Origin: Desulfurobacteriaceae bacterium
GTDB taxonomy: Bacteria; Aquificota; Aquificia; Desulfurobacteriales; Desulfurobacteriaceae
Reading direction: 5' to 3'
NCBI GenBank assembly: GCA_027051905.1
Contig: JALUGO010000011.1
Location: 57,596 to 121,595, forward strand
Length of the DNA stretch: 64,000 nt
Part shown: in pieces, positions 1 through 7,944 of the stretch
Layout: each line of letters begins with the position of its first letter
Position numbering within the stretch: the stretch's first letter is position 1
Notes under the pieces: generated by a model
Told to the model about the DNA's origin: nothing
What the model saw: the letters and a program-made list of their open reading frames with translations, nothing else
Database searches by the model: none
Made by a program: the position numbers and the translations under genes

Positions 1-99
1 CTTATCAAGCAGGTGGAGGAATGAAAAGGTTGCCAGTATAACCACTATACCGAATACAATGAGAACCTTTTGAGAAATACTCAGGTTCTTAAGATTCAT
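1..99 (-). CDS. Probable methyl-accepting chemotaxis protein, N-terminal fragment (partial)
   Basis: The frame opens at an ATG at 99 behind an AGGAGGGG-type ribosome site at about 101-110 and runs off the left edge after 33 codons. The visible start (MNLKNLSISQKVLIVFGIVV and onward) is a short basic cytoplasmic tail followed by one hydrophobic helix. That is the usual opening of a chemoreceptor or of a membrane-anchored sensor. It overlaps the end of the upstream DUF4388 gene by 11 bp, so the two are probably co-translated. The sensing and signalling domains lie outside the window, so a histidine kinase or diguanylate cyclase cannot be excluded. Confidence 0.5.
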   Translation of the reverse strand, partial: MNLKNLSISQKVLIVFGIVVILATFSFLHLLDK

Positions 100-982
100 T
101 TGCCCCTCCTTTTAAGATGAGTGCGATTTGCTCTTTAAGTCTGTCTTTACAGCTTTCTCCCTCTATGAGACATGAATCAGGAATCTTTTCTACCAGGTTT
201 TCAACAAAAGTGTCTATCATGTTTACAGGTAGATTTGATATTTCCATATCTTCAAACGTTTCTTCAATCAAAAACTCTCCCATTGGTCCCATAGCTTCAA
301 CAAGGACTTCTCTGACCTTCTCAAGGAGGTCAGGATTTACAAACGCCATTTTGGTTTTCTCTGTGACTGGTGCTTTTTCTTCTTCGATTTCTGCAGGTTT
401 TACCTCTTTTAAGAGACCTTTTTCCGTTAAATCTTTTATTTTCTCAAGTCCTGTCTTAAACGAGTTAGCACCAGTGAAAATTGATTTTATGAGGTTTTCT
501 CCCTTTGAAAGTAAAGAAATAAGTTTCCAGTCTTCTCTATCGAGGGTAACGGGTTCACTTATGCTGTCAGATAGTGAAAAGAATGGGTTTCGTTTGTAGA
601 GTTCCTTAAGCTCTTCGGTCAATTCATCCTGTTCTTTTGTAAAGTCCATCATAACGGTTACTGTGTCCACGGAGTCGAGGGGCTTATCTTTTATCTCTTT
701 TTCAAGGAATGAGAACCTTCCTTTTTCCCACATAGCTACGTAGTGGAGAATAAATTTGAGGGCTTCTGACAGGGAGACCTCTCCATTTTTTACTCTCTCT
801 TTGAGCTTGTTAAGGAATGGAACGTTTGTTTTGAAGTTTACAACTCTACCTTCTTTTAATTGAATAGTTATACTTTCGCCGTCCCTGTTAAGTAAAACCT
901 CCCCTGTTTTTTTTCCTATACTGACAATTTGAAGAAGGTCGAGAATTTCAGAGTAAGATGTAAAATCTCCCCGCAGTTCCAT
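89..982 (-). CDS. DUF4388 (PATAN-type) protein with C-terminal DUF8082-like helical domain
   Basis: 297 aa, no signal peptide. Residues about 1-110 (MELRGDFTSYSEILDLLQIV, then GKKTGEVLL and IQLKEGRVVNF) follow the DUF4388/PATAN pattern. This domain is found in bacterial signalling proteins and is often linked to gliding, chemotaxis or response-regulator pathways. The middle is charged and probably flexible. Residues about 215-290 (LLEKVREVLVEAMGPMGEFL) form a helical module resembling the DUF8082 repeats that I also see twice in the divergent gene at 1051. It overlaps the downstream chemoreceptor-like gene by 11 bp, which points to a shared signalling role. The DUF4388 call is fairly firm; the DUF8082 call is by eye. 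Confidence 0.6.
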   Translation of the reverse strand: MELRGDFTSYSEILDLLQIVSIGKKTGEVLLNRDGESITIQLKEGRVVNFKTNVPFLNKLKERVKNGEVSLSEALKFILHYVAMWEKGRFSFLEKEIKDKPLDSVDTVTVMMDFTKEQDELTEELKELYKRNPFFSLSDSISEPVTLDREDWKLISLLSKGENLIKSIFTGANSFKTGLEKIKDLTEKGLLKEVKPAEIEEEKAPVTEKTKMAFVNPDLLEKVREVLVEAMGPMGEFLIEETFEDMEISNLPVNMIDTFVENLVEKIPDSCLIEGESCKDRLKEQIALILKGGANES

Positions 983-1050
983 GGTATCTCCCGATAGTGC
1001 TTCAGTGTTAGAATAATCCTATCACATAGTTTCTTTAGGGAGAAGAGGCG

Positions 1051-1746
1051 ATGGCGGTGTCCTATAACGAGGATGTGAGAATTGGGAGTTCTACCTTTCA
1101 CGTGCAAACAGAGTATTACAAAAAAAGCGGCAAGATTGTTTCAAATATTTTTAAGGATGGAACGTCTATTAAGCGCCTTGAAAGGGAAGTAGAAGAGGGT
1201 TTAGATATCGATTCTGCAGTTGGTGAATTTCACAGGTATGTTGTTGATAAGCTACGGAAGGGGGTTAAGAGTAGAGCACCTGAAACCTCAGGAGGGTTTG
1301 TAATACCTGAGGATTTGGAAAGGGAAGTGATTGAAATCATAAATCCTTATTTTGGTGTTGCTTCTTATCTTGTTGTTGATGAAGCCCGTTCTGCCTCCAA
1401 GAATAAGGAGGAGTTTGTAGAGAATCTTCTGGAAGGTTTGCCGGAGGATGTGAAACCAGCCCTTTTTGAGAGATTGACTGCACTTTTCTCAGACGGGGCA
1501 TCTACTTCTTCAGGCATTCCACAGGAAGGTGATAGTTCAACTCCAGAGAAATTTGATCAGAGTAAAAAGGAAAAGCTGTTAAAGGTTCTCTCTGACTATT
1601 TCGGGATAATGGCTCTTCCTATTCTGGAAGAGGCTCTTGAGGAGTGGGATGGTAAGGATTACCACAATCTTGTTAGTTTGATTGTGGATCATGTTGATGA
1701 TGAGAGTGAAAGGGAGGAACTTTATAACAGACTTATGTTTCTATAA
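1051..1746 (+). CDS. Hypothetical protein with two DUF8082-like helical repeats
   Basis: 231 aa, soluble, acidic. Residues 1-75 form an unrecognised alpha/beta domain. Residues about 92-150 (EREVIEIINPYFGVASYLVV) and about 172-230 (KLLKVLSDYFGIMALPILEE) are two copies of one helical module with an L-x6-YFG-x2-A core. They match the C-terminal module of the divergently transcribed DUF4388 protein, so the pair may form one signalling unit. A GGGAGAAGAGG ribosome site precedes the ATG. The 3' end overlaps the convergent mqnA by 14 bp. Function unknown. Confidence 0.5.
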   Translation: MAVSYNEDVRIGSSTFHVQTEYYKKSGKIVSNIFKDGTSIKRLEREVEEGLDIDSAVGEFHRYVVDKLRKGVKSRAPETSGGFVIPEDLEREVIEIINPYFGVASYLVVDEARSASKNKEEFVENLLEGLPEDVKPALFERLTALFSDGASTSSGIPQEGDSSTPEKFDQSKKEKLLKVLSDYFGIMALPILEEALEEWDGKDYHNLVSLIVDHVDDESEREELYNRLMFL

Positions 1747-2539
1747 ACTCAGGCTGAAAAACCCTGTTTATTTTCCGGGAAAAAACCTTAAGTGACTCTA
1801 TTTCTTTTTTTCCAAGGTGGAAGTTCAAGCAGCTCAGATAGCTGGTGCAGAGTTTTTCGGGAAGACCCAGTTTTGGTGCGTATTTGTTGCATATTTCCTC
1901 ATAATGTTTCTCCCCATAGTTCCGCGATTCAATGAGTTTTGAGTAGAAAGAGATAACTTCTTCCTTTTTCCTTTCGTAGCTGTCCCTCCTTGCAGCCCAG
2001 AGGGCAAAGACAAAGGGCAGCCCTGTAAGGTTAAACCACTCCTCTGCCAGGTCGTAGACGAAGGGGAACTTTTTCATCTTCATCAGTTTCAGGGCGTCGT
2101 CCCCTATTGCCAAGACGGCTCTTGGGTTTCTGGGCAGGGTGTTCTCCTTCATTGAGTAGTAGTAAAAGTTGGGCTCAACGCCGTAAACTTCACGGAGGAG
2201 GTATTTGAGGAGCTCTTTTGAGGTCATGGAGCTCCGGGTTATCCATACATCCTTTCTGTGGAGCTGGTGGATGGGAACTGTTGAAAGGAAGAGAACGCTT
2301 ACAACCCTTTTCTCTGCCGATATTGAAAGGTCTGGCAGCAGCAGGTATTTCTCGCTGTTCTGGATGTATTCGTATGAAGAGATTACCGATACGTCTAAAA
2401 ACCCTTCGTTGAGGAGCCTGTTGAGTTCAGAAGGAACGTCTTCCACGAACTCAACGCCGCTGCTGTCAACAACTCCCTCTATAAAACCGTAGTAAACGGG
2501 GACGGTGTTAAGGTATTCAATCTTCCCTACCTTCAGCAT
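1733..2539 (-). CDS. mqnA: Chorismate dehydratase MqnA (futalosine menaquinone pathway)
   Basis: 268 aa, the usual length for the MqnA/DUF178 family, which has a periplasmic-binding-protein-like fold. The N-terminus (KVGKIEYLNTVPVYYGF) matches the family signature, including the conserved YLN segment of the substrate pocket; residues near 80-150 (ITRSSMTSKELLKYLL, AVLAIGDDAL) also fit. The enzyme dehydrates chorismate to 3-enolpyruvyl-benzoate, the first step of menaquinone synthesis through futalosine. It is the last gene of a tightly overlapping minus-strand operon (23 bp overlap with ttuA). It implies menaquinone respiration, consistent with the complex II homologues at 37.5-44.9 kb. Paralogues such as MqnD share the fold, but the N-terminal motif favours MqnA. 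Confidence 0.85.
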   Translation of the reverse strand: MLKVGKIEYLNTVPVYYGFIEGVVDSSGVEFVEDVPSELNRLLNEGFLDVSVISSYEYIQNSEKYLLLPDLSISAEKRVVSVLFLSTVPIHQLHRKDVWITRSSMTSKELLKYLLREVYGVEPNFYYYSMKENTLPRNPRAVLAIGDDALKLMKMKKFPFVYDLAEEWFNLTGLPFVFALWAARRDSYERKKEEVISFYSKLIESRNYGEKHYEEICNKYAPKLGLPEKLCTSYLSCLNFHLGKKEIESLKVFSRKINRVFQPEFIET

Positions 2540-3458
2540 TCTTTAACCTCTCCAGTGTCCTGCAAACCGAGCAGATTGGAGCTGTTGTCGGCATTCCACA
2601 CACTTCACACTCGTTTAGCTCAAGCTGCTCTTTCAGTTCCCTCTCAAATATCGGCCGCGCCTTCTTTAGAAACTCCTTGTAGAACCGGTGTTTTGTTCCG
2701 GGCATCTCGTGTTCTAAAAGGGCTAAAGCCTGTTTGTAGATCTTTGAAGTGGCTTCTTTTGCGTTGGGGCATCCCGTTTCCATAAACTCTATCCTGTTCA
2801 CTATTGCATAGCTTACCGTTTCCTTCTCCGTTAGAAAGCAAAAAGGTTTCACCTTCCTTGCAAAACCTCCCCCTTCGGGAAGAACCGGAAACTGCCTTCC
2901 AAGGTATCCGATCTCCCAGCGGACGGTATTTGAGAGAAGAAGGGCTGACTCGTCGTCTAAGTTGTGCCCCGTTGCAACTACTCTAAAGCCGTGCTCCTTT
3001 GCTATCCTGTTCATCAGATATCGTTTAAAGGTTCCGCAGACTGAACAGACGTCTCTTCTACCGCTTCCTATAGCTATCTCTTCTATGGTGTAGCCAAATT
3101 CCTCCTTCAGGTTGAAGACGATGAGAGGTCTTCCGATCCTCTCTGAGAACTTTCTGCATATTTCAAGGGATTTTTCAGAGTATTTCCATCCCTCTATTCC
3201 GAGGCTTATGTGGATGCCGTAGGTTTCGTATCCAAGTTTATGAAGGGCAAACCAGAGGGAGAGGCTATCTTTGCCCCCTGAAACGGCGACGGCCACTTTC
3301 TCTTTCTTTGAGAACATTTTGAACTGCTTTACCGTTTTCTGAACCTGCTTTTCAAACCACTCAATGAAGTGCTCTTTACAGAGGGCAAGGCGGTGGTGCC
3401 TCAGATAGATGACAGCTTTCGTTCGCCTTCCTTTAGATTTACATATCTTGCAGAGCAT
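2517..3458 (-). CDS. ttuA: tRNA 2-thiolation PP-loop enzyme, TtuA/TtcA family
   Basis: 313 aa. The N-terminus has a zinc knuckle (CKICKSKG, with further Cys/His at ALCKEHF), and the C-terminus a second one (CEVCGMPTTAPICSVC). The core is a PP-loop ATP pyrophosphatase (VAVSGGKDS at about residue 58). CSVCGTFKRY and METGCPNAKE supply the three cysteines that hold a [4Fe-4S] cluster in TtuA. The twin zinc fingers point to TtuA, which makes the 2-thio group of 5-methyl-2-thiouridine 54 in thermophile tRNA, rather than TtcA (2-thiocytidine 32). It sits in the ileS operon and overlaps rfaE1 by 20 bp and mqnA by 23 bp. Exact tRNA position is inference. Confidence 0.8.
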   Translation of the reverse strand: MLCKICKSKGRRTKAVIYLRHHRLALCKEHFIEWFEKQVQKTVKQFKMFSKKEKVAVAVSGGKDSLSLWFALHKLGYETYGIHISLGIEGWKYSEKSLEICRKFSERIGRPLIVFNLKEEFGYTIEEIAIGSGRRDVCSVCGTFKRYLMNRIAKEHGFRVVATGHNLDDESALLLSNTVRWEIGYLGRQFPVLPEGGGFARKVKPFCFLTEKETVSYAIVNRIEFMETGCPNAKEATSKIYKQALALLEHEMPGTKHRFYKEFLKKARPIFERELKEQLELNECEVCGMPTTAPICSVCRTLERLKNAEGRED

Positions 3459-4410
3459 CTGCTGCCTCTAATATTTCCTCTACTGTTACCGTTGCTGTTC
3501 CTAACTTTCCTACCACAATTCCTGCTGCAAGGTTTGCTATCTCTCCTGCTTCAAAAGGGGTTGCTCCGGCGGCAATGGAGAGGGCGAATGCGCTTATCAC
3601 TGTGTCTCCCGCTCCTGTGACGTCAAATACCTGTTTTGCCCTTGTTGGAATGTGTTTTGTTTCATCTTTTGTGATTATAGAGAGTCCTTTTTCGCTTCTC
3701 GTTATAACTGAGTAGTCTAACTTATATCTCTCTATCAGGAGCTTTCCAGCCTTTTCTGTCTCCTCCTCTGTTGCTGGAACCACTCCAACAGCCTGGGAAG
3801 TTTCCTTGATGTTTGGAGTCATTGCCGTAACGTCTGTGTAGATGGGGAAGTTTTTCTCTTTGGGATCAAGGAAAATGGGGACTTCTTCCTTTATTTTTCC
3901 CGTGAGCGTAAAGAGAGCCCTGGTTATAACTCCTTTGCCGTAGTCTGAGATGATAACGGCGTCAAACTCCCGGTAGTGGCTACTGAGGAAAGAGAGGACT
4001 TTTCTCTCTATCTCCTCCGGCAGGTAGTCTCTGCTCTCCCAGTCAACTCTCAAGAGCTGCTGGGAGCCTGCAATTATCCGGGTTTTCCTCGTTGTTGGCC
4101 GTGAGGTGTCGGTTATGAGGGTATCTGTTTCAACGCCTGTGTTTTGGAGGAGCTCCCTCAGCCTTTCCCCTGCCTCGTCATCTCCTACAATTCCCAGAGG
4201 GATAGCATGGCCGCCCAGAGCTACAACGTTCGCGACTACGTTTGCAGCTCCTCCAGGTTTCAGGGTAACTCCCCTTGCCTCAACAACAGGAACAGGCGCT
4301 TCGGGAGATATCCTCTCAACGGTTCCCTTTATGTATTCGTCTACCATGAAGTCACCGATTACGAGAATTCTTTTTCCCTTAAACCGCTGGAGTATCTCTC
4401 TTCTAAACAA
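3439..4410 (-). CDS. rfaE1: D-glycero-beta-D-manno-heptose-7-phosphate kinase (HldE domain I)
   Basis: 323 aa PfkB/ribokinase-family sugar kinase. Visible landmarks are ILVIGDFMVDEYIKG at the N-terminus, the substrate loop RISPEAPVPVVE, GGAANVVANV, and the ATP-site signature DVTGAGDTVIS near residue 265 with the catalytic Asp. It phosphorylates D-glycero-D-manno-heptose 7-phosphate at C1 for ADP-heptose and LPS core synthesis. Unlike the bifunctional HldE of E. coli (about 477 aa), it lacks the C-terminal adenylyltransferase, which must be a separate gene. The start is TTG at 4410 behind AAGGGGGA inside radC, with an 8 bp overlap. Confidence 0.88.
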   Translation of the reverse strand: MFRREILQRFKGKRILVIGDFMVDEYIKGTVERISPEAPVPVVEARGVTLKPGGAANVVANVVALGGHAIPLGIVGDDEAGERLRELLQNTGVETDTLITDTSRPTTRKTRIIAGSQQLLRVDWESRDYLPEEIERKVLSFLSSHYREFDAVIISDYGKGVITRALFTLTGKIKEEVPIFLDPKEKNFPIYTDVTAMTPNIKETSQAVGVVPATEEETEKAGKLLIERYKLDYSVITRSEKGLSIITKDETKHIPTRAKQVFDVTGAGDTVISAFALSIAAGATPFEAGEIANLAAGIVVGKLGTATVTVEEILEAADALQDM

Positions 4411-5071
4411 GGTTTTCCCCCTTCATGCTTACAAAACTTTCTCTTCCAAGGATTATATGGTCTAAAACTTCTATTCCAATTAGCTTTCCCGCTTTTGAGA
4501 GCTCCTCTGTAATTCTGATGTCTTCTCTGCTGGGGGTTGGATCTCCAGATGGATGGTTGTGGAAGAGTATAACGGCTTCTGCCAGATCCCGAACGGCAGG
4601 GTTGAAAACCTCTTTTGGGCTTACCGCTGCCCTTCCCGTTCCCCCAATGGAAACAACGTGAACGTTTATCAGAAGGCCCTTCCTGTTGAGTGTTATGACC
4701 CCAAAGTGTTCGGTCTCCTTGTAGCTGTAAGGCTTTAAAACATCATAGGCTTCTTCAGGAGACGTAATCTTTCTGCTCCTGCTGACCTTCACCCTCTTTG
4801 AGAGCTCAAAGGCCGCCTTGAGGGTTATAGCCTTTGCCTTTCCAAGTCCTTTGAAAGAGCTCAGCTCCTCAATAGAGGCCTTTGAGAGGTTGTCCAATCC
4901 TCCAAAGTGGTTAAGGAGCTCCCTTGCCAGGTCAACGGCGTTCTTTCCGCTTGTTCCCGTTCTAAGAAGAATTGCAAGGAGCTCGGAGTCTGTCAGGTTT
5001 TCAGCTCCGAGCTCCAGCAGTTTCTCCCTTGGCCTGTCGGACGGGGGGAGCTCTTTCATCCTGTATCTCAA
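4403..5071 (-). CDS. radC: RadC family JAB/MPN-domain protein
   Basis: About 222 aa. The N-terminal helix-hairpin-helix part (RPREKLLELG, TDSELLAILLRTG, SSFKGLGKAKA) is followed by a JAB/MPN+ metal-binding domain with HNHPSGDPTPS and a downstream Asp. RadC proteins were once tied to DNA repair, but their function is unsettled. I chose TTG at 5071 because AAGGAGCT lies at good distance before it and TTGA overlaps the ileS stop by 4 bp. An upstream GTG at 5101 would extend the protein into ileS, and an ATG at 5059 is also possible. It overlaps rfaE1 by 8 bp. Confidence 0.85.
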   Translation of the reverse strand: MRYRMKELPPSDRPREKLLELGAENLTDSELLAILLRTGTSGKNAVDLARELLNHFGGLDNLSKASIEELSSFKGLGKAKAITLKAAFELSKRVKVSRSRKITSPEEAYDVLKPYSYKETEHFGVITLNRKGLLINVHVVSIGGTGRAAVSPKEVFNPAVRDLAEAVILFHNHPSGDPTPSREDIRITEELSKAGKLIGIEVLDHIILGRESFVSMKGENLV

Positions 5072-7857
5072 GATTCCAGCTCCCTTAAAACCCTTGCACA
5101 CCTTTCGCAGACGTCGGGGTATTCCTTATCCTTTCCTACCGTTTCGCTGTAGATCCAGCACCTCTGACACTTTTCCCCTTTAGCCCTTTCAGCAAGGGCT
5201 TTTACTCCTTTAACCTCCTCAACCTCAATTGCCGTTTCCGGTGCCTCTTCAAGAGGGAGAACTTCGGCCTGAGATGTGATGAAAATGTAGGGGAGCTCTT
5301 TTTCGTACTGTTTCAGGAGCTCGTAATCCTCTCCTTCTGCGTAGACCTTAACGGCAGCTTCCAGTGAGTGGCTGATGAACCCTTCTTTTCTTGCAGTTTC
5401 AAGGGCTTTGTTGACAACTCCCTTTATCTCGATGAGTCTATCCCACCTCCTGAGAATTTCCCTGTCAAGCTCCTCACACAGAGGCGGAAACTCTTCCATA
5501 AAGACCGAGTTTTTCTCCGCTCCCGGTATGTGGCTGTATGCCTCTTCAGCTGTAAAGGAGAGAATTGGAGCAATAAGGGTTGTAAGGCCGTAAAGAATTC
5601 TGTATATGGCCGTCTGGGCACTTCTCCTCTTTTTGGATTCCGGATGTTCACAGTAGAGGGTATCTTTGCTGATGTCTAAGTAGATTGAACTGAGCTCAAC
5701 GGAGCAGTATTCGTAAACCCTCCTGAATACCCTGTTGAACCTGAAGCTGTTGTAGTCGTTAATAACCCCGTTTGCAAACTGCTGAAACCTGTTTACTGCC
5801 CACCTGTCGATCTCTGAAAGCTCCTCGTAGGGCAGCGCTTTTTCGGGGGTGAAGTCTGAAAGGTTCCCAAGCATAAACCTGATTGTGTTCCTTATCTTCT
5901 TGTAGGTTTCGCTGATCTTTTTCAAGATGTTGTCTGAAATCCTTACGTCCTCTGTAAAGTTTTCACTTGCAACCCACAGCCTTAAAATGTCTGCGCCGTA
6001 TCTCTTGACAACGTCTAACGGGGAGATAACGTTCCCCAGCGATTTACTCATCTTGTAGCCTTTTTCATCAAGGGTGAAGCCGTGGGTGAGGACTGAGCGG
6101 TAAGGAGCTCTTCCCCTCGTTCCGCACGACTCTAAAAGGCTTGCCTGGAACCAGCCTCTATGCTGGTCGGAACCTTCCAGGTAGAGGTCGGCAGGCCAAG
6201 AGAGCTCCGGCCTCTTCTCAAGAACGGCGGCGTGGGAAGAACCAGAGTCAAACCAGACGTCCAGAATATCCATCTCCTTCTCAAACTCTTTCCCGCCGCA
6301 CTTAGGGCAGGTAAAGCCCTCAGGCAGCAGCTCTTCTGCACTTTTCTCATACCAGGCGTCTGCAGACTCCTTCTCAAAAATGCTGGCAACTCTCTCTGCA
6401 ATTTCTCTTGAGTAGATGACCTCCCCGCAGTTTCTACAGTAGAAAGCAACAATTGGAACGCCCCATATCCTCTGCCTTGAGATGCACCAGTCGGGGCGCT
6501 GCTCAACCATGTTCCTTATCCTCGTCCTTCCCCACTCAGGAATCCAGTTGACCCTGTCTATTTCAGAGAGGGCAACCTGCCTCAGCGTTGGCTCTCCCCT
6601 GTCCATTGCTATAAACCACTGGGGAGTTGCTCTGAAGATTACTTTTCCTTTACACCTCCAGCAGTGGGGGTAGGAGTGGGTTATCTTGCCGGCGTAGAGC
6701 AGGTTCCCAGGTTCCTTCAGCCTTTCCAGAATTTCCTTATTTGCGTCCCATATCTTCATTCCCCTTATCCACTTAGGGGCTTCGTCTGTGAACCTTCCGT
6801 AGTCGTCAACTGGGACAATTACCGGCAGACCGTATTTAAGGCCAACCTGGTAGTCCTCCTCACCATGGCCGGGGGCGATGTGAACAAGTCCTGTTCCCGT
6901 ATCTGAAGCTACGTAATCTGCAAGAACAACCTTTCCTTCTCTCTCAATGAATGGATGGATATACGTTATTCCCTCAAGCTCGCTTCCCTGAACCTCCTTT
7001 ACCACTTCTCCTTCAATGCCTGTCTTCTCTTTAAAGTCCTCGATTATAGAAGCTGCAACGACGTAGTATTTATCTCCAGCCTTTAAGATTCCGTAAGTTA
7101 GCTCAGGGTTTGCAGCAACAGCAACGTTTGCAGGAAGCGTCCAGGGGGTTGTTGTCCAGATTACCACGTAAGAGTTCTCAGGAAGAATGCCTTTTCCGTC
7201 TTTAACCTTAAACGCAACGTAGATAGACGGAGAGGTTTCGTCTCCATACTCAATTTCAGCCTCGGCAAGGGCAGTAACGCAGCTGGGACACCAGTAGACG
7301 GGCTTCTTTGCCCTGTAGACCAGCCCTTTTTCGTAGAACTTCCCCAGTTCCCGGACGATGTCGGCCTGATACTGAGGATCCATTGTTATGTAAGGGTTTT
7401 CCCAGTCCCCGATAACTCCCAACCTGATAAACTCTTCCTTCTGCGTTTTTACCCACTTTTCTGCGTAGTTCCTGCAGAGTTTCCTGACCTCTAACGGGTC
7501 AACCTCGTCTTTTCTCTTTTTAATCTCCTTGAAAACCGCCCTCTCAATTGGTAGGCCGTGGCAGTCCCAGCCGGGAACGAAGGGAGTCTGGTAGCCCTGC
7601 ATGGCCTTCGACTTTATAACAATGTCCTTGAGAATCTTGTTCAGGGCGTGGCCGATGTGGATGTGGCCGTTTGCGTAGGGAGGTCCGTCGTGGAGGATAA
7701 ACTGATCGTCACACCTGTGTTCTTCCATCAGTTTCCTGTATAGTTCAATCTTCTGCCATTTCTCCAGTAGTTCCGGTTCTCTTTTAGGCAGGTTTCCCCT
7801 CATGGGGAACTGGGTTTTGGGCAGGTTGAGCGTCTCCTTATAGTCTTTACCGCTCAT
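5068..7857 (-). CDS. ileS: Isoleucyl-tRNA synthetase
   Basis: 929 aa class I synthetase, normal bacterial length. Visible motifs are PYANGHIHIGHALNKILKD (HIGH motif, near residue 60), the CP1 editing domain (VVIWTTTPWTLPAN, then GTGLVHIAPGHGEED), and the KMSKS loop YKMSKSLGNV near residue 600. The C-terminal zinc site is CQRCWIYSE with CERC in the last 30 residues. First gene of the overlapping ileS-radC-rfaE1-ttuA-mqnA operon. The ATG follows AGGAGGAA at about 7863-7870. No T-box or other leader fits in the 87 bp between ileS and argS. Confidence 0.97.
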   Translation of the reverse strand: MSGKDYKETLNLPKTQFPMRGNLPKREPELLEKWQKIELYRKLMEEHRCDDQFILHDGPPYANGHIHIGHALNKILKDIVIKSKAMQGYQTPFVPGWDCHGLPIERAVFKEIKKRKDEVDPLEVRKLCRNYAEKWVKTQKEEFIRLGVIGDWENPYITMDPQYQADIVRELGKFYEKGLVYRAKKPVYWCPSCVTALAEAEIEYGDETSPSIYVAFKVKDGKGILPENSYVVIWTTTPWTLPANVAVAANPELTYGILKAGDKYYVVAASIIEDFKEKTGIEGEVVKEVQGSELEGITYIHPFIEREGKVVLADYVASDTGTGLVHIAPGHGEEDYQVGLKYGLPVIVPVDDYGRFTDEAPKWIRGMKIWDANKEILERLKEPGNLLYAGKITHSYPHCWRCKGKVIFRATPQWFIAMDRGEPTLRQVALSEIDRVNWIPEWGRTRIRNMVEQRPDWCISRQRIWGVPIVAFYCRNCGEVIYSREIAERVASIFEKESADAWYEKSAEELLPEGFTCPKCGGKEFEKEMDILDVWFDSGSSHAAVLEKRPELSWPADLYLEGSDQHRGWFQASLLESCGTRGRAPYRSVLTHGFTLDEKGYKMSKSLGNVISPLDVVKRYGADILRLWVASENFTEDVRISDNILKKISETYKKIRNTIRFMLGNLSDFTPEKALPYEELSEIDRWAVNRFQQFANGVINDYNSFRFNRVFRRVYEYCSVELSSIYLDISKDTLYCEHPESKKRRSAQTAIYRILYGLTTLIAPILSFTAEEAYSHIPGAEKNSVFMEEFPPLCEELDREILRRWDRLIEIKGVVNKALETARKEGFISHSLEAAVKVYAEGEDYELLKQYEKELPYIFITSQAEVLPLEEAPETAIEVEEVKGVKALAERAKGEKCQRCWIYSETVGKDKEYPDVCERCARVLRELES

Positions 7858-7879
7858 AGGGTTCCTCCTGGAAAAAGTG

Positions 7880-7908
7880 GCTCTATTTTATCAGAGTTGA
7901 AATATAAT
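7880..7908 (+). promoter_or_regulatory. Candidate argS promoter (TATAAT box)
   Basis: A perfect TATAAT lies at 7903-7908 in the 87 bp ileS-argS divergent interval, about 36 bp before the favoured argS ATG at 7945. The hexamer at -35 distance (about 7880-7885) is poor. The box argues against the in-frame TTG at 7897 as the argS start, since that codon would sit upstream of the -10. Confidence 0.4.
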
Positions 7909-7944
7909 TCAGCCCAGAAGATTCTGAAAGAAAAGGCGGTAGAG

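Noticed and set aside
117..599. 160-codon open frame on the plus strand
   Set aside because: Lies antisense within the DUF4388 gene, is Ser/Phe-rich as expected from the complement of Glu/Lys codons, and has no ribosome site.
6132..6506. 124-codon open frame within ileS
   Set aside because: Alternative frame of a conserved synthetase domain, with no start signal.
7860..7944. T-box or other riboswitch controlling ileS or argS
   Set aside because: The interval is under 90 bp and shows no stem-loop or specifier structure.
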